DNA from: Eucalyptus grandis
Lineage: Eukaryota > Streptophyta > Magnoliopsida > Myrtales > Myrtaceae
Direction: 5' to 3'
Assembly (NCBI RefSeq): GCF_016545825.1
Contig: NC_052613.1
Location: 48,776,112 to 48,840,111, forward strand
DNA length: 64,000 nucleotides
Shown here piece after piece: positions 11,123 to 22,820 of this stretch (positions are counted from its first letter, which is position 1; every line of letters begins with the position of its first letter). Under the pieces are notes generated by a model. It worked only from the letters and a program-made list of their open reading frames with translations. It did no database searches and was not told the DNA's origin. The position numbers were made by a program, and so were the translations under genes.

Positions 11123-12383
11123 GGTTGCGTTTGGTCGACCGGATAAAAACCAGGATAGGATATGTTTTATCCTATCCTGTGTTTAGTAGCTGTCTAGGAT
11201 AGGATAAAGTTGGATATATAAGTGATATAGATCAGATAAAAAAATCCGAGGGGGATGGGATAAGGTCGGATAGGATTTCTTTTATCCGAAACATAAAACC
11301 CTACGCTTTTTTTTCTTTCTCCGTCGTTCACCCACAGACAACTCTCTGTTTCCAAAGTATCGACGTTGAAGCCTTCTCCTCAATAGCTCTTCGATTCTCA
11401 TCAAAATTTTACGAAAGCGACGAATTTTCAAAGGTAAATAATCATTCTCTCTCTAACGTTGATTTCTAAAGTAGTTGTGGATTGTTTTCCTGTTTCATCT
11501 ATGTTTCAGCTTATGTAGGTCAAATTGTAGTTCTAGGTTTTTTTGTTGGTTGATTGGAGATCGTCTTCTTGATAGTTTTGAATTTGTAGATTTATAAAGG
11601 CCTTTCTATTTTTGTGCAAAATATTTGATATCTTCAACGCGAATTGTTCGTTCTTGGTTCTGTTCTTCAATACCCAGATTTCCAAGGCTACTACATCTCT
11701 CTCTCCCGTGAGATAATTAAATAATTGTGGAGAATCGACAATATTCCTATGGTGGCTGACTCAAAAGATTCGCAATTGTTCCTGTCTTGCCGTGCTTTTT
11801 CTCTCCCTTCTCCAACCCCCTCCCTCCCCCAACGCCTTTCCCACGACCACCGCGCATGAGAGATGCAAATTGTAGGAAAACAAAACGGGCTCTTTCAAAA
11901 GATTGCCTTTTATGTACCTTGGCGACTCTAGTTCTTGCCCTCGCCCACCAAGAACCAACTGTTTCGGGGTTATCATCCTTGTAGAATGATACGAAACTAT
12001 GCTTCAAAAGATTATTTCAAAGGATTACGATGCGTAATCATGAAATTCAATGAGAATCTGTTAATTTGAAAAAGATATATTGTTTTGGATGATTTTGTGA
12101 ATATTAAACCTGCAAATTTGTACTTGCCTAATGTTAGCGTTTTTAAAATATCCGAAATTAAATCCGTAGTTCACCAAACGATAGATTGGATAAGATATGA
12201 GCATATCCAACTTTAAATCCGTAATTCACCAAACAATAGATTGGATAGGATATAAGGATATCCGACTTTAAATCCGTAGTCCACCAACCAAACAGTTGAT
12301 GGGATATGAAGAAATCCATGGATTTCTTATTCTATCCTATCCAGTCCTATCCCGTTTAGAAATCTGGACGACCAAACGCAGCC
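11123..12383. mobile_element. Non-autonomous PIF/Harbinger-type DNA transposon, 1.26 kb
   Basis: Terminal inverted repeats: the left end reads GGTTGCGTTTGGTCG and the right end is the complement of GGCTGCGTTTGGTCG, 14 of 15 matching. It is flanked by a 3-bp TAA duplication (11120-11122 and 12384-12386), the target preference of PIF/Harbinger. Duplicon B (47772-47774) and unit C (about 63870) both carry the uninterrupted 'ctctaaag' site, so this is a precise insertion found only in A. Subterminal 'ggataggatat'-type repeats occur in both orientations near each end. No transposase frame is present, so it would need a transposase supplied elsewhere. Confidence 0.9.
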
Positions 12384-12386
12384 TAA

Positions 12387-12964
12387 AGGTGACAACTGGG
12401 ACATCTCAGAAATGCACTTTAAAAACCTACCATTGAAACCAATCCTAGGATTTACGCAATTGATTAAAACGTTAGGGAATTTTCAATGCAAAAACTAGAT
12501 GTCATGTGCTCAAATTCCACTAATTATGTAGAAATTGCTCTGGATTAGAAGGCTTGCACTGGTCAAAGACATTAACTTAATCGATTTACCGGTCCTGTGA
12601 AATGTTCAATGGATCGTCGGGTCTTCCTAACTGTCTCAGATTAGGAGATAATGAAAGAAATGCACCTCTCCATGTAAGGTGAGTAATTCACTACATGAAA
12701 AAGAAAGCCATAGAATCATTTCCCAATGATTTTGAATAAAGAGGCCCATCACTTTCCCTTTCTCCATTTTTTTCCTCGTAATCATACAGAAATCTTCTTT
12801 TTCCACAGAACTTATAATATTCTTGATTTATTCAAGAATGTGGCAAGGAATGCGTTTCTCTTTCTCCAAAGTCGTGAGAAACGTGATCGAGGAACTCTAT
12901 TAAAATTACATAAGTAGTAGACTTGGCTGGCTTTGTATGTGTGCGTAAACGGTTGAATAACTTG
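12387..12964. other. Non-coding duplicon DNA
   Basis: Shared with B 47775-48344. A 63-codon frame at 12726-12917 also exists in B (48115-48306), but its composition is low-complexity and it matches nothing I recognise. I see no promoter or RNA gene. Confidence 0.5.
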
Positions 12965-13735
12965 GGCTCAGCTCATTTTACGAAAAATATAGTGTTTTAA
13001 AAAATATATCTCAAAAAGTCATTTTTCAAAAAAATCACTATATTTTTTGTGTTCATTGAAACTTGAAAATGAGTTAGAAAATATATTTCATTATTTGGTA
13101 AATAAAATCTTTTCCTCCATACACCAATGTCAATAGTTTTTATTATTATATTTTTATTCTTTTTCTTCTTCTTTTTTTCCTTTTCTTTCTTCTTTTTTTT
13201 TCTTCATTGGCCGATCACCAGTCACGGGCGAGCTCGAGCCTCGCTAGATCGACCATTTAGGCAAGGCTTTGGGGACCTCAAGCAAGACTTTGGGGACCTC
13301 AGGTGAGATTCAAGCTTCCCCAGGTGGTTGGATCTAGTAGGGCTCGAGCTCGTTGGTGTTGGGCGAGCTCAACCTCGCCATAGGGCCGGCTCGCCTATGT
13401 CCAACCACCGACCACCACCATAATCGCCGATCGGCCAATGAAGAAGAAAAAAAAAAAAAAAATATAGAAAAATAATAATAAATTGATTTTAAAAATTAAT
13501 AATAAAAGAAAAAATAAAAGGAAAATATATTTAATGAAAGAAAGTGAGGTGAAAGAAGGCGTGTAAAATGTTTTCCTCTTTTAAAAGTGGAAAATATTTT
13601 CTTCTATCTTAGAACACTTTCTTCCTTTCATGGAAAATATTTTCCCTAATCAATTCATTTTCTGTTTAACAAACATAGAAAACCAGGAAAACGCTTTCCT
13701 AAAAGTTATTTTCTGTGAAATGAATGTAGTCTTGG
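12965..13735. mobile_element. Foldback/MITE-like element with a GC-rich core
   Basis: AT-rich arms that are imperfect inverted repeats of each other (left 'gctcattttacgaaaa', right the complement of a 'cattcatttcacagaaaa'-like end) surround T-rich and A-rich tracts and a GC-rich centre at 13205-13440. The centre is bounded by 'cattggccgatc' and its inverse 'gatcggccaatg'. An orthologous copy lies at 48345-49160. Exact ends and target duplication are uncertain. Confidence 0.45.
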
Positions 13736-14357
13736 TGAAAAAAATGTCAAACTTTTTGGTCATTCAAACAATGAAAAGGGGAATCCCGTTGCAGGCAATA
13801 ACATTACTTGGAATGAGAATCTAATTCAGGGTTCCTCGTACAAGGAAAGGTCGAAGGGCGCTCCTTCTCTCGACCTAACTCGTGAAGCTTTTTCACCAAT
13901 GAATTGATCGGTTTAGTCTAGCTATTGAAATATCTATATACAATGTCAATAAATGTTTTGCACCGAATGAATGTGTCTGAAAAAGATTAGAACTATCTAA
14001 AGGGAGCTACTAATCGGCCTTTTGAACTCATGCATGACTGGCTTAGTGAGGTACATTTATGTTTGTTTTTTTTTTTTTCAACTTTCTTGTGAAAATGATT
14101 TTCTATCGTTATGCAAGAACTTATAAAGGCTGAGCTAGTTTTATGCTTATATGGATATTTCCCATCAGTCGAAATTTCAACATGAGAGCTTAACTCTTCA
14201 TAATTACTATCCCGTTTAAAAGAACTGATTTGTTTTTTTTTTTTTTTTTTCATTTGTATATATTTCTTAAGGAATTGATAAGTTTGAAATATCATTGGTG
14301 AAAAAAATTAATGATCACTTGATTTCCTAATAACTTATCGGTGCAGACACTTTTAAG

Positions 14358-14388
<31 letters not shown>

Positions 14389-14512
14389 GTATAGTTTAGT
14401 AGTATCGCTTTTATGAAGTTCTTTACAAAAGCTTGAAATTTTACCAAACTCCTATGTGAATTTACTACTCTTCATTTGAGCAACTTACCAACTTTCCCCA
14501 ATTATATCATCA
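13736..14512. other. Non-coding, with long T-runs
   Basis: Shared with B 49161-49904. T homopolymers at about 14061-14073, 14231-14250 and 14361-14388 differ in length between the two copies. Nothing gene-like is seen. Confidence 0.5.
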
Positions 14513-15415
14513 AGTATTAAATTTAATGGAGAATTTTTATAATTTTTAAAATAATTATTTTAAAAATCGAATTTTAATTAATTTTTATTTTTAAAAATTA
14601 ATTTTTTAATTAATTTTTTTTTTTATTTTTAAAATACAATTTTTTTTTGGTTCTTCTTCTTCTTCTTTGGCCGGTCGCTGGCCACGACGACGGCCGACGG
14701 CCCAGGCCACAGGTGAGCCTCGAGCTCGCTCGACACCGGCAAGCTTGAGGCTCGCCCGGATCGGCGAGGCTAGAGCCTCGCCCGACACCGATGAGCTCGA
14801 GTCTTACCAGATCGGCGAGGCTCGAAGCTCGCCCATCGCCGGATCTGGCGAGGCTCGCCGGCGTCGGGTGAGCTCGAGCTCGCACCTTGCCAAATCTGGC
14901 AAGGCTCGAGCCTCGCCCAATGCCGGTGAGTTCGAGTATCACCGGATCGATGAGGTTCGAGCCTCGCTAAGCGTCGGCAAGGCCTCTTCCTTGCTAGATC
15001 CGACGAGCTAGAGCTCGTTGACGCCGGGCGAGCTTGAGGCTCGCCCGGTTGGTTGGTCGGCGCGACCAGGAGGAAGAAGAAAGAAAAAAAAAAAAAAAGG
15101 AAGAAAGAAAAGAAAATAACAAGAAAAAAATAAACAAATAAAAGAAAATTATAATAAAAAATAATTATAATTTCGGTGTTTGTAAAAAATTATTTTTGTA
15201 AAGTTAAAAATAGAAGAAAGAGTCTTTCTCTTAAGACCCACTTAAAATCAAACCCATTTAAGACCCATTTAAAACCCACTTAAGACCCACTTAAGACCCA
15301 CCTATCAAAGTAAACCCATTTAACTACTTTTTATCAAAAACAAGTGACCCATATATGACCCATTTATCATTTAAATGGGTCATATATGGGTTTAAGACCC
15401 ATTTTGACACCTCTA
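14513..15415. mobile_element. hAT-type element, left end deleted, GC-rich core
   Basis: The right end is the complement of TAGAGGTGTCAAAATGGGTC, the same terminus family as the hAT element at 62053-62927; tracts built on 'gacccattt' repeats lie just inside. The core (about 14668-15070) is GC-rich and built of repeated 'gcgaggctcg'-type palindromes between T-rich and A-rich arms. The left terminus is missing: A joins duplicon sequence directly to the element interior at 14513. B has about 290 bp of ordinary sequence at the equivalent place (about 49905-50200), so flanking DNA was lost in A as well. Confidence 0.65.
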
Positions 15416-15750
15416 CCAATCGGTCCCCAGTCTCTTGTATGGATGTTAGTCCAATCTTAAATTTTTTATTTTTATCAATATAATCTCAAACCTTTATGTA
15501 AAATTATAATGCAATCCTTCTAGTCTATTTTCATTAGAAAATCGCCAACGCAGTGGTCTAATCATCACCAGCCTCCTACATATTACACTATCACATTAAC
15601 AATTTCTAGCAAAAATTGGTCAAAATGACTATATTGGAATCTCACATAGAGGTTTACAATTAAATTGACAAAAAAAAAAAAGAATTGAATTGATATTTGT
15701 AAAATGAACCTATAATTGATTAAATGATTTTTCCAAAATTATGTTAGGCG
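15416..15750. repeat. AT-rich interspersed repeat
   Basis: Contains the 'aatcttaaat...ctcaaacctt...aaaattggtcaaaatgac' pattern and, toward 15750, an opposite-strand version of the start, so it looks like a small foldback element. It is shared with B at 50200-50540. Its centre resembles that of the element at 20960-21800, so the two may be related. Confidence 0.4.
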
Positions 15751-15822
15751 AGGCTGTTATTTATGGCACCTCTTGAACTTGCTGCCATGCTGGGACCGTC
15801 TGTAGAGTCCTAGAGCGACACC

Positions 15823-16120
15823 TTACTAGGACGCCAGTGCCTTGTCGCGTTGTCAAACTTCGAAGAGCTGTTAATTTCGGAGCCGAATATATACTTAGAC
15901 CGGCCACCTCCTCCCGTTTGGTAGGAAACCCTTCATTTCCCTATACCACACACCTCTGTGTTTCAAGGGGAAGGCGTCGCGAGAATCCAGGTGAGGTTAC
16001 CCTTGAAAACCCATGTGGCCGGGCCCCCGTGGGGGTTTCCCTTACTAGGACGTCAGTACCTTGTCGCATTGTCAAACTTCGAAGAGCCGTTAATTTCAGA
16101 GCCAAATATATACTTAGATT
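15823..16120. repeat. Pair of about 77 bp direct repeats
   Basis: Two imperfect direct repeats (15823-15898 and 16042-16120) share 'ttactaggacg', 'cttcgaagag' and 'aatatatacttaga', separated by about 143 bp of GC-richer DNA. Both are kept in B (50614-50690 and 50846-50925). Each contains a TATATA motif. I see no gene downstream. Confidence 0.6.
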
Positions 16121-18429
16121 TTCGTCTCCGTACAACCAAACCAGGTCCAAAACTCACTTATCAGCCATAAATTTCAACCATCCGCATCCACCGATCTCTG
16201 ACCCATTAAAACCGTATCTCCTTCGCATTTCTCATTAATCGCCAGATGCATTTACACCAACTCTGAAGAAATTGGACGACTAAAATTGATCAAAGTTCTC
16301 TCCAATCGCAGAAAACCATTCAATGCCGGTCAATATTGAAGTGCCATAAACCAAGTTCTAAACCTTCCAATTTGATAACATCACAAATGACCTGTGGCTC
16401 CCCTTTTCGTTAATTTTAGTAGGTAAATATATGGGTCATACCGATTAATGGAATTCGATAGTTAAAAGAATGGCCGGAAATCGTCGCAAGTTCATTAGCC
16501 ATTAAATGCGTGATTAGAAGTTGATCGGGATTTAGGTTATCTTGAATAACTGCCTTGTTCTACACCGTCTAGGCATCATCCTCAATATTGCCCCAACAGT
16601 ATTTCTAATTATAACACGTCATTAATTCTGGCTAGAAATAATACCCTTAATTGAAGTAGCTCCCTAAAAAGTTTTTCTTTGTGGTAGAACTAGTATGTTT
16701 GCCCCATGTGTCGCGTGGATTTCATACCCATAACTCTGGCTTTACATAGCAATTAAGTACTAAATATCGTAAGATTAGCAAAAAGAGTTGTCCCGGACAA
16801 TAAAAATTCCCAAAGAGGAAGATGGGCTCGACATCGAGAGAACATGTTTGATCACGATGAAAAGAAACAAAAAATTGCTCTAATTTTCCTTTTTGGACTT
16901 TTTTTTTTTTTGGCTCCCTTTGATTATTAATTTATTATTTACAAAAGTTCCATAGTCAGTTCCTCTTGAAATGAAAGTAATGGTTGAAATTGCACCGTCG
17001 TTTCCGAGCAATAACGGCACCCTTATGCTAGCATTTTATATAGTATTTGAATAAGTATTGTGTTGGATAAAGTTGAAATAATTTTACTCTTTATGTTATA
17101 TTCTGTTGCGAGTTCCTATAAATATCTCAAATTGCATATCATGTATGAGAGAGTCAAATTTACTTAATCATACATATAATTACTTTCAAATTCTCAATAG
17201 AATTAATTTTACTACTTATTAATTTAGATATTCCAAAATAGATGTAGTATCCATAGCTCTATTAACTTTTTTTTTTTTTTTTTAAATCTTCTCTTCAACT
17301 TTTCTAAAAATATTTTTTTCGTTCTCACATGTCAATATTTAGTACTTACTGTTAAGAGATTTTCCTCTGAACTTTTTTTGCCTTGAAAAACTATTAAGAT
17401 TCATTTGAAAAAGTTAAAAAAAAAACTCCATTGAAATTTGATACATGTAATGCGTAAAAGTCACTTTCCATATAATGGATCAGATGGTTCATTGTGATGT
17501 TTGCATCTATTAGATAGTGCAATTAATTAGGACAACTTGGCGATATCTTCTTCTTCTTCTTCTTTCTTTTTTCTTTTTCTTTTTTTGAATTTCCAGTTTG
17601 AGATGCATTTTCAAATTGTGAAATGAAACTTAGCTTTCGGTCTCCAATTCATCATTAAATTTAAATTTTCTTCTATTGATTTGGATAGTTCTTGGGCCCC
17701 AAGTCCAAGCGATGAGATCGAATGAAATTTTAGTTTTCCATCCTCATCACCACCGTTCTTTTACGCCCTAGTCCTACGTTTCTTATGAAGGACGCCTCTT
17801 TAAATTTTAAAATATTATGTGTTTAAGCTATTTTGTCAACCAAATTATTCCTTCCTTGATCCTTATCTGATCTCATTCCTCAACCGGTCCTCTTAACCTA
17901 AACTAATCCCGTCACTCCCTAGTTTAGCGCTACATGATTGACAAAGTTGAGACGCATGTATTATCTTATGGATTCTAAGTCTTCTATATACTTTCTAAAT
18001 ACGAGTTGTAATAGTAAAATACACCACTGTTGCGATAATCATTGCCTAAGAAAGTTGCGGTTGGTTGGACTTTTAGTTCCCGAACTCACATCGCACTTGA
18101 TTTTGACAGGTAATTGTGCTAGGAGATTATGGCAACATGCTTCGACGTGACTAAGTGCGAAAGAGATTGGAAGGAAAGTTGGATAGGAGAGTTGAATCCC
18201 CTAACAGATATTTAAAGACGAAAGTTGCCACGTGCACACACTGGGTACATTTTTATATTAACAAAAGAGCTAGGGGGCCAACCTAGGGATCCTTTTGGAT
18301 GTATAAGGATCCCGTTGAATGATATCATAAGGATATCGTACCCACCATGTAATATTTGGCATTGTACCATAATTATTCCACACCATCCGTGATTCGAGGA
18401 TTCAAAATTGACAAGCCAATCGTTGCACG
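16121..18429. other. Non-coding duplicon DNA
   Basis: About 2.3 kb of AT-rich sequence, with only scattered differences from B 50926-53229. A 70-codon frame at 17938-18150 is identical in B (52739-52951) but has no recognisable domain, and conservation here is no higher than in surrounding DNA. No RNA gene is seen. Confidence 0.5.
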
Positions 18430-18595
18430 CACACTAAGATACCAGATTTCTCTCAACGCGAGGTACACGCTATAGACAGGGATCCCTTTCGATTGTTATT
18501 AGAAGGGTCTCGCACCTGCCACGGAGAATTCGGTACCTCACCCTCACTAAGATGCCGAATTTCTCTCTATATGAGATACAAGCTGCAACTAGGCA
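18430..18595. repeat. Pair of about 50 bp diverged direct repeats
   Basis: 18430-18480 and 18543-18595 both read 'cactaagat.cc..atttctctc....gag.taca.gct' with differences, about 112 bp apart. The same pair is present in B (53232-53282 and 53344-53396). Confidence 0.45.
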
Positions 18596-18696
18596 ATATA
18601 AAACGAGGAATTTAGAGGTTCACTCATGACATAAAACGAATTTGTGACCTCTTGAAAGATGGATAATTTTTTTAAATTTTGTGAATAGACGTTATT

Positions 18697-18846
18697 GACC
18701 TTAATAATTTTTAGTTTTTTTGGTCTACGACCTTCCAGTATCCAAGGTATCCCTAACTAAATCCGGAATTGAGCATTGTTGGACTCACAAAGGGGGTGGT
18801 ACTCCCTACGTTGTTTGCTCCATACACGAGGCTCGAGACCTTAATA
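18697..18846. repeat. 10-bp direct repeats bounding a segment absent near copy D
   Basis: 'gaccttaata' occurs at 18697-18706 and again at 18837-18846. The related sequence before copy D has a single 'gaccttaata' (33890-33899) joining the same two flanks. Either about 140 bp was inserted in the A/B lineage with a 9-10 bp target duplication, or it was lost near D by recombination between short repeats. Confidence 0.55.
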
Positions 18847-18955
18847 TGTTTTAAAGCAATCAAACGATTGTCGAGCAATTTCACATTATCCAAGCTTTGA
18901 TTGGTCATTCCCCATTATCGATATGGATCTTTTATAGTTAGGGAGTAACTACAAT

Positions 18956-19954
18956 TAGGCATGCGTAAAAGAGTCGAAAACTCCTTATAACCAGATCAGA
19001 CCAGCGATTTTTACTGGGATTGGTTCGGTTCCTAGTTCCAGTCGTGGAACCACCTACTTGTCCAATTGGACCAGACAAATATATATATATACACTAAATT
19101 ATAGCTCTCTCAGATTCAGTATCTCTCTAGTCTTTCATGCCTTTCACTTTACTTGTCGGTCCGCAGAGTCAAATTAGAAAGAAACCCAAGTCTCCACCTC
19201 CTCTACTCCTCATCTCACTCCCATGCCTTCAACTCTCTTGCCTCATCTCGCTCTCCATTTGTCAGTCGCCTAGCCTCTTCCGGTCGTGGGCTCATCTCCG
19301 GCCCTCGCTCGTAGTTAGCCTCACCCGCCTCTTAATTGTTATTCAGTTCTTAACCCTTATACTCCTTTCTGTGTTTCCCATTATGTTAGATTTCGCAATA
19401 TGCTCTCGCTGGGTCAAAATTTCAGCGCAGCTCATCCAAAAGAAGATAGCCGCTGCACTGAAACAATGAGAATTCCTAATTCCATTGCATGAATGTTGAT
19501 TGCTCCAAGATTTGCGGCCACGCAATCAAGAGCTGGACCATAGAGTAGTTCGTGCTGTTCTGTTTTTTTTTTTTTTTTTTTTTTTTCCAAAGGTGCAAGA
19601 GAACGACCCTTAGACCCTTGGAAAAACAAGCCAGAAATGTCTAGAGGATTAGTAGGTGTGACAAATGAGACGCATGGTCTAGAGGATTGGTAGGTGTGAC
19701 AAATGAGATGCATGGATTTATAACTCAGCTAAAACCAATACTTTCACGGGGCACGAACCATTCCAAAATATATCTTGAACTAGCACATGCTTGCAGGTTT
19801 TCCTAGTAGCACGATTCCATGGACCCATCTAACCGGTTCGAGTGGGTCCATGAAACCGTTTGACCAGTTCCCAGTTTCAATTTTGTGAAACCGATTCTTA
19901 ATGAGTTTCTGGTTCCAGGGTGGGAACCACCTACACTCAAACCGATCATCTCTA
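18956..19954. mobile_element. Probable hAT-type non-autonomous element
   Basis: The left end reads TAGGCATGCG and the right end is the complement of TAGAGATGATCGG, both of the TAGxxATG type found in hAT elements. The flanking 8-mers 'actacaat' and 'gccacaac' agree at five positions, compatible with an aged 8-bp target duplication. Interior 'ggttcctagttccag...tggaaccacct' motifs recur at both ends. A 110-codon frame inside (19137-19469) is not credible as a gene. Orthologous copy at 53753-54747; a truncated relative starts at 34009. Confidence 0.55.
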
Positions 19955-20125
19955 GCCACAACACATGCATTACCTAAAAATGACCAAAATGTCCTAGTAT
20001 TTTGAGGAATTTATCTAGAATACTCACCCATATCCTAGTTCTTCTTCTCTTCGCCTCCCCTCATCCTCTGCCATTGTCCTGCATCGGAGTCATGTCTTCT
20101 CGGATATGAGTGGCAACGATAGAAA

Positions 20126-20449
20126 TTGTCTGAATATGTCCCGAGTTTATGCCTGTTGAATAAAATCCAAGCCGAAATTAAATTACCGGAAGTCCAGCGT
20201 ATATTCTCAGATCACCGAATGTGGATTCCTCAAATAGGAAAGTCCATATTGGACTTGGATTATCGTTTGACCTCTAAGGACGAGTTTGAATTTTGGTCTG
20301 AACTAAACAAGAAAAAGGAAATATACGAATCTTTACTCGAGTCAGTCCAGGAAATTAAAAGGGGAAACGACCAACTTAAATTTTCGAGCGCGTGCACACA
20401 TATCTTGCAAGTTGAATTTAAGTGCCAAAGCCAATTAAATCTTGTGTAA
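20126..20449 (+). CDS. Hypothetical short open frame, possible gene fragment
   Basis: 107 codons with a balanced, charged composition (for example 'LTSKDEFEFWSELNKKKEIYESLLESVQEI') that looks more protein-like than its neighbours and suggests an alpha-helical segment. I recognise no family. The equivalent in B (54919-55230) shares the first 85 or so codons, then shifts frame by one base in an AAAAGGGG run. No upstream promoter or splice signals were identified. It could be one exon or a relic of a captured gene, or chance. Confidence 0.25.
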   Translation: MSEYVPSLCLLNKIQAEIKLPEVQRIFSDHRMWIPQIGKSILDLDYRLTSKDEFEFWSELNKKKEIYESLLESVQEIKRGNDQLKFSSACTHILQVEFKCQSQLNLV

Positions 20450-20959
20450 GATTTGTTTAATTTCTTTGGAAGATTGAAAAATTATTTCGTGAGGAATTAT
20501 AAGGCTAAACAGTAAATTATTAAATGCAATTGATACTTGGTAAATATTGAAAGTGTCCAAGTGAATTGAGTATGACTATAATTTTCATTGTATTACTTGA
20601 TTTATAATGTTATCATTTACTGCTCTCTCCATAAATATAGGTTATCTTGATCGAATAACATAAATTTGATATCCAATTTATTTTCTTGTTCTATTGTTCT
20701 ACTGCTTGAGTTGATGCTGGTACCATGGAGAAAATTTGTGCTTTGCTAGGAATTTTGTTTGTGTGGGTCACAATTGCTAGACACACAGCAATTTATGCAA
20801 ACCCGCCACTCACATAAAGAAAGGAAGAAGTTTCCTTCAATGAAGGATTTCCAAAACATAGGGTTTTCTTTCTCAAAATGAAGAAGTTCCAGCCACAAGG
20901 TCATGGTACTAACATGGGGCAAAGGTGAATTATTTCGATAGACTGGCCGTGTTAACATA

Positions 20960-21800
20960 GACAAATGAGGGAAATAAAAAAAAAAAGTCATAAATCTATT
21001 ATATGGCAACCAATTTAGTCTTAAATCTTTAATTGTGCCAATTAAACCCCAAACCTTTTGACAACTTGCCGATTTAGTCCTAAACTTTCAAATCATGCTA
21101 ATTTAGTCCTAAACCTTTGGATGATTTGCCAATTTAGTCATTCTATCCAATTTTGGCTAGAAATTGCTAACGTGACAGTATAGCTAGCGACAAATGTCCT
21201 ACGTGGCATGACTAGCGATGACATTGACAATTTTTGCAATTGTTTAAATTTTACAAATCATTTTTCTTTACTTTCCTTTTATTATTTTTCTATTTCCCTC
21301 CATCAAGCCTCATCAATAGCTAGCGGATGTGGCCTTAGGTGGAGGTAGGCCTCACCCTAACTTGCCCTAGTCGCAAGTGTCCCTCACTTGAGGCCAACAA
21401 GGGCAGCCTTCACCGAAGAGTAACAACATCACCAGTCATCAAAGAGGCCTGGCAATGGCCAGCAAAGGGAAAAGAAAAAGCAAAGAGGAATTTTTTTTTT
21501 TAAAAAAAAATCATAAACAAAAATTGCAAAAATTATCCATGTCAATGTCGGGTGTGCTTATACAGGGACGATTGATGCTTCCTAGACTATTAGTCAGTGA
21601 TTTTTAGTCAAAATTGATTGGAATGAGTAAATTGACAAATTGTTAAAAGGTTTAGGACTAAGTTGGTAAATTATCAAAATGTTTAGAACCGAAATTGTAT
21701 AATTGAACTATTTATGACTAAACACGCAAATTGTCGAAATATTCAGTATTAAATTATTATAATTGAAAAGTTTAGGATTGAATTCGTCATCGTACAATAG
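20960..21800. mobile_element. TIR element with about 200 bp inverted arms
   Basis: The left arm (about 20985-21170) is built of repeated 'aatttagtcctaaacctt' and 'tgacaacttgcc' units; the right arm (about 21600-21795) carries the same units on the other strand ('aaggtttaggactaa', 'gagtaaattgacaaattg'). The centre has a C-rich then AAAG-rich stretch. No transposase frame. Long internally repetitive arms suggest a Mutator-like MITE, but the target duplication was not resolved. Copy in B at 55755-56590. Confidence 0.55.
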
Positions 21801-22720
21801 GTTTAGAATTTTTTGAATGATCATCTCGACAAGTACGAGGTTACATAGTAGGTGAGTTACCACGACAATGTTACGACCCCAAAAAGACAATATCAATGTG
21901 CTGTTTAACGCTAAAGTTCTCGAGACTTCTTAGATGTTCCACTTCTTGGAACCAGCTTTTAGCCATGTAAGGCTGTATCAAATGCTTTCCTACGTTGGAC
22001 CCCATAAATATAAATATATATGCTTTTCTACGTCGCCAAAGAACAAAACCTTGTTCCTGAGGATACTGTCACATTGGAATCTTAACCTTGGACCAGGACG
22101 AATGTTGTGACCTTATTCGAAACGGGGAACTTGGGGACTCGTTGCTTTTGGAACGACACGCATTCCCTTGGAACGTGGGGCCGGCCGTTCTGAGTTTTCA
22201 CAGCGAAGCGGACGAATTAACGACTCGAGAAATTGGTTGGGAGAAGCTCCGAAGTTTGTCCTTGGCGCGTTGTGGATACGTGTTCTCCCTTTTGGTTTTA
22301 TCGAATGCATATTTAAATGGGAACGTCTTTGGATCAAAGTAAATCTTGTTTATCACTTCAATTACAATGCGGGTTGATTCACTCATCCTGTGGAGAATCC
22401 TAGGTTCGATACGAGCATCACATTCGTCGGCCTTTGGCTGATAGTAGTAGTCTTTTTGGGAGTTGAAAGAAACAGCTTCATCGGCTCACAAGAGCCAAGC
22501 CTTGTGTGAAAATATTCCCCTTCTACCGTGTATCTCTCGATCTCAAAGGCTCACTTAGATAAATGCAAACGTGTGCTCTTCAGACTATCTGTTGAAGTGA
22601 TTTCATAGTCATTGCCATTGGCAAGAGATGAAGAAAGAATATACCATTCCTTTCGTGACCGTAGAATTAAAGTAGACTCTACACAAGCAATGCGGCTACA
22701 AGCCGACCCTTAATTACAGC
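21801..22720. other. Right end of duplicon A, non-coding
   Basis: Shared with B 56588-57507 to the last base before the N run ('ccgacccttaattacagc'). An open frame at 22088-22342 reads through in both copies but changes its C-terminal half by a one-base indel in B, arguing against coding. No gene seen. Confidence 0.55.
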
Positions 22721-22820
22721 NNNNNNNNNNNNNNNNNNNNNNNNNNNNNNNNNNNNNNNNNNNNNNNNNNNNNNNNNNNNNNNNNNNNNNNNNNNNNNNN
22801 NNNNNNNNNNNNNNNNNNNN
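22721..22820. other. Assembly gap of exactly 100 N
   Basis: A run of 100 undetermined bases, the usual placeholder for a scaffold join of unknown size. Duplicon A homology stops precisely at its left edge, and unrelated CHUP1-side sequence begins at its right edge. Confidence 0.99.

Noticed and set aside
14610..15011. Overlapping open frames on both strands rich in Arg, Ala, Ser and Gly
   Set aside because: They arise from the GC-rich palindromic core of a transposon; repetitive composition removes stop codons in several frames.
19137..19469. 110-codon hydrophobic, leucine-rich frame identical in A and B
   Set aside because: It sits inside a hAT-type element in CT-rich sequence, and identity between copies only reflects recent duplication.
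22088..22342. 84-codon frame near the end of duplicon A
   Set aside because: A one-base difference in B changes the C-terminal half, so the frame is not under coding constraint.
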